From NCBI GenBank assembly GCA_964007875.1, contig CAXGAH010000006.1:1-64000 (forward strand): a stretch of DNA of 64,000 nt, read 5' to 3'. Both the position numbers and the translations under genes were made by a program. The number at the start of each line of letters is the position of its first letter. Positions within the stretch are counted from its first letter, which is position 1. Of the stretch, positions 36,055 to 43,856 are shown in pieces. The notes below the pieces were generated by a model that was given only the letters and a program-made list of their open reading frames with translations, was not told where the DNA came from and did no database searches. Source of the stretch: UBA1275 sp002323515. GTDB lineage: Bacteria > Bacteroidota > Rhodothermia > Balneolales > Balneolaceae.

Positions 36055-37836
36055 ATGAAAATATTATTACTCGCGATAATCTCTGTATTAATTTCTGGTC
36101 CGGTCTCTGGTCAAATTGGTGAACTCATATGGGAAGAAAATTTTAATGGTCTTGAAAACTGGATTATAGAAACTGGTAATGGAGATTGGGGCTGGGGAAA
36201 TGGGGAATTACAGTTTTATTCCTCTCAGAATGTTTCAATTACTGAAATACCTGGAGAAGCCGGCAATAATGCAGTAAAAATAACTGCAAAAAATGAATTT
36301 GGATCATCAATAGTTGATAGATGGGGTAATCCATTAGATTTTACGTCGGGTAAGATTAATTCTAAGTCCAAAGTAACCATTCATTATGGGATGGTAGAAA
36401 CTAGAATTAAAGTTCCTAATTTAAAAACAGGGGGTTGGCCAGCTTTTTGGTTACTAGGTACTTCTAACTTTGGATGGCCTCATAAAGGTGAATTGGATTT
36501 AATGGAAATGGGGCATACTCAGGCTTCAAGAAATGATAGAGATTCATACAATGGTGGCAATGATCAAAATAATTCCACTGAGAATAATATGGCTGGGGCA
36601 AATGCTATATTTTTCGCTGAAAGCGCAATAGTGCCTGGTAATCCAAGTGGTGCAGCTAGTCTAGCTTGGGATGGCTCGTATGCTAGACCTTACTTCAATA
36701 TGGATAATCCTCTGAACGATCGTTTTTTGATATATAGAATGTACTGGGACAGTACATCTATCAGGTTTACCGTGATTGATGAAGATAAAGATGTAAATAA
36801 TGAGTTAGATCTATTTACAACAGCATTCGAATTAAGCGAGGAGTCGGATGAATTTTTAAAGCCATTTTATTTTATAATTAATTTGGCAATTGGAGGAACA
36901 TTAACGGATGCATACAATTTAGGTGATAGGGGTTCTGGAGAAAACGTCAGTATGCCAATGCCGGCTGAAATGCTGGTAGATTATATAAAAGTTTATAAGT
37001 GGAATAATCAAGGTTCAGTTCATATAGGTCCGCCAACTAATGTGAATTTAAACTATGGTTTGTTTACTGACTCAACATACGTTTCTGAACATATTTTACT
37101 AGATGAAGAGGCTTTTATATATGTTTGGGAAGAAACTCTAATTGAAAGTGATATTCGTCCTTATGAAGGTCAAGGGGTACTCTCTTGGAAAAGTAATGGA
37201 AAAGGCTGGTTTGGAGCTGGAATTATGTCAGAACAGCCTATTAATTTATCTGAGGCTGGTCATTTAAACTTTCGAATTAAAATCCCAGCAAGTATTGCTT
37301 TTCAAATTGGTGTGATTGACGCGTGGGGTAATCAGAATTACGTAGAGTTTCCAGCAAATCAAACACAATTTGAGCTAACTAGAGATGGCGAATGGGGTCA
37401 AGTATCTATACCAATTGGAGTTTTAAGAGGGCAATACATTGATATGAGAATGCTCTCTTATGAGTTTGTTATTTTAGAAGTGAATGGAGCTAATGTAGAG
37501 TTTGCTATAGATGATATCTATTATGATAGTTCATCAGGTCTAAATAATGAAAACATGGAATTATACTTAGCTCAAGATTTTCAATTATATGATAATTATC
37601 CAAACCCGTTCAATCCTACTACTACCATATCATATAATTTATCTAAACCTAGTGATGTTAAAATTGAAATTTATAACGCAGTAGGACAAAGAATATCTGA
37701 GTTAGTTAATCGTCAACAGCGGGCAGGTTTCCATAGGATAAACTTTGATGCAACGGGCCTACCGAGCGGAATCTATATATATAAAATAACGACATCTAAT
37801 TATTCGCAATCAAAGAAAATGACCCTAATCAAATAA
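36055..37836 (+). CDS. GH16 beta-1,3-glucanase (laminarinase) with Exop-like module and T9SS domain
   Basis: A secreted glucanase of about 593 residues that cuts internal beta-1,3 linkages of laminarin-like glucans. The catalytic motif GELDLMEMG carries the nucleophile and acid/base Glu, after GGWPAFWLLG. The product frame also opens at a TTG at 36016, but ATG 36055 starts a proper signal peptide ending at SGPVSGQ. Domains in order are GH16 (about 25-320), a beta-sandwich resembling the C-terminal module of ExoP-type glucosidases (about 335-490), and a T9SS type A domain (YDNYPNPFNPTTTI to KKMTLIK). It should sit at or beyond the outer membrane and supply glucan fragments to the GH3 glucosidases. 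Confidence 0.93.
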   Translation: MKILLLAIISVLISGPVSGQIGELIWEENFNGLENWIIETGNGDWGWGNGELQFYSSQNVSITEIPGEAGNNAVKITAKNEFGSSIVDRWGNPLDFTSGKINSKSKVTIHYGMVETRIKVPNLKTGGWPAFWLLGTSNFGWPHKGELDLMEMGHTQASRNDRDSYNGGNDQNNSTENNMAGANAIFFAESAIVPGNPSGAASLAWDGSYARPYFNMDNPLNDRFLIYRMYWDSTSIRFTVIDEDKDVNNELDLFTTAFELSEESDEFLKPFYFIINLAIGGTLTDAYNLGDRGSGENVSMPMPAEMLVDYIKVYKWNNQGSVHIGPPTNVNLNYGLFTDSTYVSEHILLDEEAFIYVWEETLIESDIRPYEGQGVLSWKSNGKGWFGAGIMSEQPINLSEAGHLNFRIKIPASIAFQIGVIDAWGNQNYVEFPANQTQFELTRDGEWGQVSIPIGVLRGQYIDMRMLSYEFVILEVNGANVEFAIDDIYYDSSSGLNNENMELYLAQDFQLYDNYPNPFNPTTTISYNLSKPSDVKIEIYNAVGQRISELVNRQQRAGFHRINFDATGLPSGIYIYKITTSNYSQSKKMTLIK

Positions 37837-37847
37837 AAAAATATTTT

Positions 37848-39578
37848 ATGAAAATTTTAAAATTATGTAGTTCTATTTCATTATTGATGATTATAAGTGG
37901 ATCAATAATTGCTCAAAATCCTACAAATGAGGAATATTATCAGAAATATAAACTTGTCAATAAGGTTACACCTCAATTATTGGTAGACGATATAAGTATT
38001 AGAAAAGTCGCAACAGTTCAAGATTATGCCGTTAGAATTGCATACAATAATGCTAATGAAGAATTCTATTATATGACTACTGGTGGAAATATCTACCGTG
38101 TAGAATTTAATTCTGGACGCCAATATTTAATTGCTAATTCAGGAGATTATGGGATTAATGAAACACAAGGATTTGCAATATCTAAATCGGGTGAATTTTT
38201 TGTCTCAGGTACAAATAAAAACGGAGATAGTGCAACTAATCAAGGTCGCGTAAGTAGAGGTAGTTTTATTGATAATCAATTAGTCTGGCAAAATCTTCTA
38301 ACAACAGAAGAATATCCTCTCAGTAACACGGCTTTTGATCATAATTTTAATGGTATCGTATTATCACCAGACCAGAAAACTCTCTATGTGAATAGTGGGT
38401 CTAGAACTGATCATGGGGAGGTGCATTCTGTTGATGGCCTGTATCCTAATACAAGAGAAGTAGCTTTAACAGCTAAATTATTTCAAGTGCCCGCCGATAC
38501 TTTAGACTTAATATTGCTAAATGATTATGAATTTTTAAAAACAAATAAATTCATTTATGCAGAAGGGTTACGCAATACTTTTGATTTAGCTTTTGACAAA
38601 GATGGTAATCTATTTGGCACAGAAAATTCAGGTGACAGAGATGATTCAGAAGAGTTGAATTTACTAAAAGAGGGTAAGCATTATGGATTTCCATGGCTAA
38701 TGGGTGGAAATCTTACACCGATGCAATTTATGGGATATAATGTTGAGGAAGATCCTTATGTAAGTACTAGTTCTACCGCTTATAGAGGTGGGTTCTTTTA
38801 CAATGATCCAAATTATCCTTCACCCCCTGATTCTATTGACTTTGTAGAGGGGTTGATGAATATAGGGCCAGACGCGGATCGTAAGAGAGAGTCTGATGGT
38901 GATATTTATGATGCAAGTGATAGTGGTTTAGAAATTCGAACATTTACGTCTCACCGTTCACCTTTGGGCCTTGTTTTTGATACAACTGGTTTTCTTGGTG
39001 GTGATTACACTAATGACGGCTTCGTTTTAGGTTGGACAGGCTCTGACCATAGCGGATTATTGTCAAGATTATCAAATCAAGGTAAAGACATGTTTCACCT
39101 AACATTTATACCTAACGAAAATGAGACATTTAAAGTATCAGTAAAGCGAATCGCTAGTGGGTTTAAAAATCCTATAGATGCAGTGATAGTTGAAAATAAA
39201 ATATACGTAATGGAATACACTGGGGGTTGGATAAATAATGGATCAGTAGGCATATATGAGCTTACATTTCCATCATCAGAGTCTACGAATTTAGAGTCTG
39301 AAAATATTTCACCATCAAGTATAACTTTGTATCAGAATTATCCAAATCCATTTAACCCAACTACCGAAATACAGTATGAATTACCTATTTCAACTGAAGT
39401 TAACTTGTCTATTTATAATGGTATAGGGCATAAAATATCTGAATTAGTTAATGGCGAACAAAGAGCTGGTTTTCATTCTGTAAATTATGACGCTCAAAAT
39501 TCATCAAGCGGTATTTATTATTACAGATTAGAGACACCATTCTCAATCTCGATAAAAAAAATGATTTTGATTAAGTAA
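37848..39578 (+). CDS. PQQ-dependent sugar dehydrogenase-like protein with T9SS domain
   Basis: A 576-residue protein 11 bases after the GH16 gene, with a signal peptide ending at GSIIAQ. The body matches the soluble glucose/sorbosone dehydrogenase propeller: YAEGLRNTFDLAFDKDGNLFGTENSGD is the family hallmark stretch (positions about 229-255), followed by EGKHYGFPWLMGG and SHRSPLGLVF. The T9SS domain ends in KKMILIK. PQQ is not made by genes in this window, so the cofactor would have to come from elsewhere or the protein may be a non-catalytic binder. It could oxidise sugars released by the glucanase outside the cell. Confidence 0.82.
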   Translation: MKILKLCSSISLLMIISGSIIAQNPTNEEYYQKYKLVNKVTPQLLVDDISIRKVATVQDYAVRIAYNNANEEFYYMTTGGNIYRVEFNSGRQYLIANSGDYGINETQGFAISKSGEFFVSGTNKNGDSATNQGRVSRGSFIDNQLVWQNLLTTEEYPLSNTAFDHNFNGIVLSPDQKTLYVNSGSRTDHGEVHSVDGLYPNTREVALTAKLFQVPADTLDLILLNDYEFLKTNKFIYAEGLRNTFDLAFDKDGNLFGTENSGDRDDSEELNLLKEGKHYGFPWLMGGNLTPMQFMGYNVEEDPYVSTSSTAYRGGFFYNDPNYPSPPDSIDFVEGLMNIGPDADRKRESDGDIYDASDSGLEIRTFTSHRSPLGLVFDTTGFLGGDYTNDGFVLGWTGSDHSGLLSRLSNQGKDMFHLTFIPNENETFKVSVKRIASGFKNPIDAVIVENKIYVMEYTGGWINNGSVGIYELTFPSSESTNLESENISPSSITLYQNYPNPFNPTTEIQYELPISTEVNLSIYNGIGHKISELVNGEQRAGFHSVNYDAQNSSSGIYYYRLETPFSISIKKMILIK

Positions 39579-39675
39579 TATGTAGGTAATATGAATAACC
39601 ACCATGAACTCACTTTTGGAATGATCTAACTGATAATTATATTCAGACACTAAGATTTAAAAGCCAAATATATAT

Positions 39676-40323
39676 ATGAAAGTATTAATTACTGGTTCTA
39701 CAGGGATGATTGGCGGCGCAATAACAGACCTTTGTATCGCTTCTGAAAAAATAACAAGTATCATTTCTTTGACTAGAAGAGGCAGTGAAAGAAATAGTGA
39801 GAAGCTTACTGAGTTATTTATGGGCAGTAAATGGGATTATAAAGAAATCGAAGAATATCTCAGTGACATTGATATTGTATATTATTGTCTTGGTGTATAT
39901 ACTGGGTCTGTTAATAAAGAAATGTTCATTAAACTGACCTTAGATTTTCCATTAGAATTAGCAGAAATGTTAATTACTAAATCACCAAATTGCAGATTTT
40001 GTTTGCTTAGTGGTCAAGGAGCTGATAGAACTGAAGACTCCCAGGTTTTATTCGCTAAGTATAAGGGTATGATCGAGAATAAGATTTCAGCTTTGGGCTT
40101 CAAATCCTTCCACAGTTTTAGACCAGCATACATTTATCCGGTTAATAAGAGAAAAGAGCCAAACATAGCCTATTCTTTATTTAGATTAATCTATCCTATT
40201 GTGAGCAAAATATTTCCTAATAAGACTATTAAATCTACTCGTTTAGCAAATACAATATTTGAAGTAGGGATTAACGGACATGATAAGGAAATATTAGAAA
40301 ATATTGATATTCTAAGATATTAG
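39676..40323 (+). CDS. NAD(P)-binding Rossmann-fold protein (HTATIP2/NmrA-like)
   Basis: A 215-residue short, atypical SDR-type protein. The dinucleotide loop is ITGSTGMIGGAI near the N-terminus, and IDIVYYCLGVYTGS resembles the family's active-site-proximal segment. The YxxxK pair is present as YKGMIENK-like. No signal peptide. It is the first of three same-strand genes with the cupin and SDR; the gaps are 39 and 2 bases. Substrate unknown. Confidence 0.7.
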   Translation: MKVLITGSTGMIGGAITDLCIASEKITSIISLTRRGSERNSEKLTELFMGSKWDYKEIEEYLSDIDIVYYCLGVYTGSVNKEMFIKLTLDFPLELAEMLITKSPNCRFCLLSGQGADRTEDSQVLFAKYKGMIENKISALGFKSFHSFRPAYIYPVNKRKEPNIAYSLFRLIYPIVSKIFPNKTIKSTRLANTIFEVGINGHDKEILENIDILRY

Positions 40324-40362
40324 ATATTCCGTGACTTAAAATTAGTTTCAAACCTTACAATC

Positions 40363-40728
40363 ATGAAAAGAGTCATTAAAAACAGCTGGGAATCAGTTAT
40401 TGAAGAAGAGGTTAATTCCCAAATGAAGCGTAAAATTATTCATGGGGAAAAACTTATGATTGTAAAAATGAGGTTCAAAGATGGATTTATAGTTCCTATG
40501 CACTCACATATAAATGAACAAATCACTCAAGTAAATAAGGGAATAATTAGATTTTGGCTTAATAGTGAAGAATCCGATCCTATAGATGTCAATGAAGGAG
40601 ATTTTATTATTATTCCAGGAGGTGTACCCCACAAGGCTTTGATGATTGGTGAAGTTGAAGAAACTGACACTTGGGCTCCGCCTAGAGAAGACTGGCTAAA
40701 TGGGACAGATAATTACCTAAAACAATAA
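40363..40728 (+). CDS. KdgF-like cupin
   Basis: A 121-residue cupin. It shares with KdgF, which linearises 4,5-unsaturated uronates from pectin and alginate, the KRKIIHGEKLMIVKMRF start and the motif HSHINEQITQVNKG. It also shares the GDFIIIPGGVPH segment and the DTWAPPREDWLNG ending. The gene is 2 bases before an SDR gene. KdgF plus an SDR reductase is a known pairing in uronate catabolism, which suggests use of uronic acids. No polysaccharide lyase is visible in the window, so this is inference. Confidence 0.72.
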   Translation: MKRVIKNSWESVIEEEVNSQMKRKIIHGEKLMIVKMRFKDGFIVPMHSHINEQITQVNKGIIRFWLNSEESDPIDVNEGDFIIIPGGVPHKALMIGEVEETDTWAPPREDWLNGTDNYLKQ

Positions 40729-40730
40729 GT

Positions 40731-41495
40731 ATGGATTTTGGGTTATCTAATAAGGGTGCTTTAGTGATGGCATCGAGTAAGGGATTGGGTAAAGCTGTTG
40801 CAGCAGAATTGGCTAATGAAGGCTGTAATGTGGTAATTTGCGGTAGGAATGATGATACTTTAAAAAATACATCAGATGAGATAACGTCTGAGTCCGGGAG
40901 GGAATGTTATTACGTTCAAGGTGATATCACTTCACAAAATGATAGAAAGCGTATTTTATCTTATTCTAAATCAAAGATTAAATCTATTGATGTTTTAGTG
41001 ACAAACTCAGGTGGACCAAAGCCAGGTAGTTTTGATGATCATGATAATGAAGATTGGCGTGATGCATATAGTTTGTTGGTTGAAAGTACAGTTAGTATGA
41101 TTAGAGGTGTTTTGCCAGACATGAAAGAACAAAAATGGGGCAGAATAATTACCATAACGTCTCAGGCAGTAAAACAACCAGTTGAAGGATTAATTTTATC
41201 AAATTCAGTTCGATCTGCTATACTTGGACTAGTAAAAACCCTATCTATTGAATTGGGTAAACACAATATCACAGTTAATAATGTATTACCTGGTTATACA
41301 CTAACAGATCGTTTGGAAACTCTTATCAGACAGAGAGGAACTTCGTTAGAGAATATTTCAGTTAATGTGCCACTGAAAAGAGTTGGGCTACCTAATGAAT
41401 TTGCAGCGGCAGTCGCTTTTTTAGCAAGTGAAAAAGCAAGCTACATTACTGGGGTATCGTTACCAATTGATGGTGGTTGGATAAAAGGTATCTAA
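40731..41495 (+). CDS. SDR-family oxidoreductase with altered catalytic tetrad
   Basis: A 254-residue SDR. The NAD(P) loop is MASSKGLGKAVAAEL and the NSGGPKPGSF segment is the typical NAG-like motif. The segment that normally carries YxxxK reads LILSNSVRSAILGLVKTL, so Tyr is replaced by Ser and Lys by Arg. This branch (as in several 3-oxoacyl-reductase-like proteins) keeps the fold but lacks the standard catalytic pair, which makes the reaction uncertain. The C-terminus has the usual LPIDGGW. Translationally close to the KdgF-like cupin. Confidence 0.88.
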   Translation: MDFGLSNKGALVMASSKGLGKAVAAELANEGCNVVICGRNDDTLKNTSDEITSESGRECYYVQGDITSQNDRKRILSYSKSKIKSIDVLVTNSGGPKPGSFDDHDNEDWRDAYSLLVESTVSMIRGVLPDMKEQKWGRIITITSQAVKQPVEGLILSNSVRSAILGLVKTLSIELGKHNITVNNVLPGYTLTDRLETLIRQRGTSLENISVNVPLKRVGLPNEFAAAVAFLASEKASYITGVSLPIDGGWIKGI

Positions 41496-41530
41496 ATCAT
41501 TAAATCAATATTTATTATGATAACTGAAAA

Positions 41531-41719
41531 TCATTTATCAGTTAACAAAATATATATTCCATAACCTGTAACTGCGGCTCCTACATAAAGAATGCCTTTC
41601 AGAATAATTTGAATTTGAACATAGAATGGCATCATATTACTTATTGTTGAACTTGTTGATATTATTGAAATAAGTGCACAAATAATCCCAGTGATGATAT
41701 ATGTATATCCCTTATTCAT
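41531..41719 (-). CDS. Small two-helix membrane protein, 62 residues
   Basis: A 62-residue protein with two hydrophobic segments (GYTYIITGIICALISII and GILYVGAAVTGYGIYILL) and a short positive end. Its start codon overlaps the stop of the upstream small ORF in an ATGA arrangement, which supports translation of both. No known family was recognised. Confidence 0.6.
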   Translation of the reverse strand: MNKGYTYIITGIICALISIISTSSTISNMMPFYVQIQIILKGILYVGAAVTGYGIYILLTDK

Positions 41720-41892
41720 TTTTTTTGGGATCTAATAATTTGATAAATACCAGCTACAAAGAGAATAAAACCAGATAATGAAAGAGTAGTACTTAGCATT
41801 CTTGCCGGCTCATCTACTGCTTGAATATAATCTTGTATACCAATTATGCATACTAGGACTCCAACTAAAAGAACAACTATACCTTTTACCAT
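41716..41892 (-). CDS. Small membrane protein, 58 residues, coupled to the next gene
   Basis: ATG at 41890-41892, stop at 41716-41718. The 58-residue product has two hydrophobic segments (GIVVLLVGVLVCIIGI and LSGFILFVAGIYQII) joined by an acidic loop, and ends in RSQKK. The final TGA shares bases with the ATG of the downstream small membrane protein, the classic overlap for translational coupling. The two could form a hetero-oligomer. Function unknown. Confidence 0.55.
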   Translation of the reverse strand: MVKGIVVLLVGVLVCIIGIQDYIQAVDEPARMLSTTLSLSGFILFVAGIYQIIRSQKK

Positions 41893-42001
41893 ATTTTAAA
41901 ATGAGTTAATGGTTATTTTAAATAAAAATATTATTAAGGACTTCCAATAATCGTTAGTTTAATAGAATGATTCTGTTAAAACAAGGATATAATTTTTCTT
42001 T

Positions 42002-43069
42002 ATGAAGCCAAATTCACTTTCACTCTACTTCTCTTTGCTAATTACTCTGTTTTTCTTTTCGTGTAAAGAAACGCCAACAAATGTAATAGAAAATAATAAC
42101 TCAGGATTTATACCAGATGATGGTGAAGCTTTATTCATATTGGGTCAAGCTAATGAACAATATATGAGAGATTACTTGAGTGAGGTTAGGGGAATGCCAT
42201 TACCTGCTGGTTTCGCATTTTATACAAGCCTTAGCGGGAGTAAACCATTAGAAGATATGAGTAGATATATTACTTTTATGAGAGGTTATCCTAATACAAT
42301 GCTTCAATTGGCTATTTGGACTGGTGAAAGGAGATGGGGAAATCCAGGTTACTATCTTGATGAAATTATTGAAGGTAAATATGACGAAAATATAGTAACA
42401 CTAGCTGAAGCATGTAAAAGTCTGGATAGACCAATATTTATAAGGTTTGGATACGAATTTGATGGGCACCATAATGCTTATCCACCAGACAAATATAAAG
42501 CAGCATATAAACATTTTGTAGATATGATGAGAAGTCAGAATGTAGATAATGTTGCCTATGTTTGGCATTCATGGGGTGTGAGCCCATACTATGGAACTGA
42601 AGATTATCCAGAATATTATCCAGGACTAACTACAGATGTGACTCATGAATTGTGGTATCCCGGAGATGATTATGTTGATTGGCTTGCAGTTTCAATTTTT
42701 GGTTCCGGGTGGGGAAATTTAAACATTAATTCAACAATGGGTTATTTTGTGCAATTCGCAAAAAATCATGATAAACCTATCATGATAGCTGAATCAGCAG
42801 CCATTAAAACTGGAAACAATAGAGATCCAAATTGGGTTATTCCAACTAACACATGGTTTTCCAATATTTTTACATTTATTAATCAAAATGATGTAGTAAA
42901 AGCATTTACATATATAAACGTTGATTGGGAAGCCGATAATTCAACAACAACTTGGGGAGATACGAGGATACAAAATTCAGTTCAGAGTGCCCAAGACTAT
43001 TGGGCAAGGTATATTGGAACCCTGATTCATGCGGATGAGAATCTTTTCGATAAACTTGGTTATAAATAA
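42002..43069 (+). CDS. GH26-like beta-mannanase, lipoprotein
   Basis: A 355-residue lipoprotein (lipobox FFFSC, Cys21) with a clan GH-A barrel. FIRFGYEFDGHHNAY carries the likely acid/base Glu, KPIMIAESAAIK the likely nucleophile Glu, and WHSWGVSPYYG and ELWYPGDDYVDW are typical GH26 stretches. GH26 members cut beta-mannans or mixed-linkage beta-glucans. Lipid anchoring places it at the outer membrane or in the periplasm. It has no T9SS tail. Confidence 0.8.
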   Translation: MKPNSLSLYFSLLITLFFFSCKETPTNVIENNNSGFIPDDGEALFILGQANEQYMRDYLSEVRGMPLPAGFAFYTSLSGSKPLEDMSRYITFMRGYPNTMLQLAIWTGERRWGNPGYYLDEIIEGKYDENIVTLAEACKSLDRPIFIRFGYEFDGHHNAYPPDKYKAAYKHFVDMMRSQNVDNVAYVWHSWGVSPYYGTEDYPEYYPGLTTDVTHELWYPGDDYVDWLAVSIFGSGWGNLNINSTMGYFVQFAKNHDKPIMIAESAAIKTGNNRDPNWVIPTNTWFSNIFTFINQNDVVKAFTYINVDWEADNSTTTWGDTRIQNSVQSAQDYWARYIGTLIHADENLFDKLGYK

Positions 43070-43083
43070 TCTAGATTGATAAC

Positions 43084-43155
43084 CTAACAGCATTCACAAC
43101 TGTTGCATTTGCATTCACTTTTGCAATTACAACGAGTACATTCACAAGTTTTCAT
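43084..43155 (-). CDS. Tiny metallothionein-like peptide, 23 residues, nine Cys
   Basis: ATG at 43153-43155, stop TAG at 43084-43086. The product has 23 residues, with Cys at 4, 6, 9, 11, 15, 17, 20, 22 and 23, giving CxC, CxxC and CC spacings; the rest is Glu, Lys, Asn, Ser, Thr and Arg. That pattern is typical of metallothioneins, which bind soft metals such as Zn, Cu or Cd through thiolate clusters, but the peptide is shorter than the known bacterial SmtA type. It lies in the gap after the GH26 gene on the opposite strand. No family assignment was possible by eye and expression is unproven. Chance is unlikely given nine Cys codons (TGT/TGC) in one frame. Confidence 0.6.
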   Translation of the reverse strand: MKTCECTRCNCKSECKCNSCECC

Positions 43156-43283
43156 AATTGATATATATTAATTATTAAAACTGAAAATAAGAATTATGAG
43201 TGTTAAATGAAATTTAATTGAATGAATACAACAATGATTTGAATGATTTTGATACACTAATAATATCTAATGAAAAATTTATT

Positions 43284-43856
43284 TTGAAAAGAATCTCTTA
43301 TTTATTGGTCATTTTGTTATTACTTGTAGGGTGTAGCATTGTAAATAATAATGAGGAATCAGAGTCTACTGAAACATTTATTGATGAAAGAGTTCAATCA
43401 AATGCTAATAAATGAAATAGAATCAAACCTAATGACTTTGATTATGTCTTTCAAAGAGAGTGTTATTGTATTACTGAGTATAGGTTACCCGTTTATTTGA
43501 GTGTAAGAGATGGTAGAATTGTAAAAGCTTATCATCAAGGAGAACTTGCTTCAGATAGAAAAGGTGGTTTTATCTGGACAATTAACCGAAGAACATATAC
43601 AGAAGAAGAATATGAACAGTTTAAAATAGAGAGGCTATTCAAAACTATTAATGATGGTTTGAATCAGAATCCTGAAAATTACTCTTTAATATTTGATGAT
43701 TCTCTGAGCTTTCCAGTAGATGTATTCTTCGATTTTTATTTAAATATTGCTGATGATGAAATACGATATAAAATTTTCAATTTTACTTTGGTAGATAATA
43801 AATTTGAAGTGCATTCTGCAGATTTTATTGGAGTGACAATCTTATCGAATCAATAA
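43284..43856 (+). pseudogene. DUF6174-like lipoprotein gene interrupted by an in-frame TGA
   Basis: Two frames, 43284-43415 and 43416-43856, are in the same reading phase and separated only by TGA at 43413-43415. The first begins with TTG and encodes a lipoprotein signal (VILLLLVGC). The second continues as YVFQRECYC, VRDGRIVKAYHQGE and a domain resembling DUF6174. Relatives usually have a Trp just before the start of the fold, so TGG to TGA (one base) explains the break. The gene may be dead, or the stop could be a sequencing error. The 3' end overlaps the convergent CotH gene by 32 bases. Confidence 0.65.

Noticed and set aside
41521..41544. TAACTGA and TCAGTTA inverted repeat between convergent genes as a terminator
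   Set aside because: Seven-base stem with no T tract on either side and the repeat overlaps the end of a coding frame.
43413..43415. In-frame TGA as selenocysteine or recoded Trp
   Set aside because: The residue lies away from any redox motif, no SECIS-like hairpin was seen after it, and TGA is used as a normal stop elsewhere.
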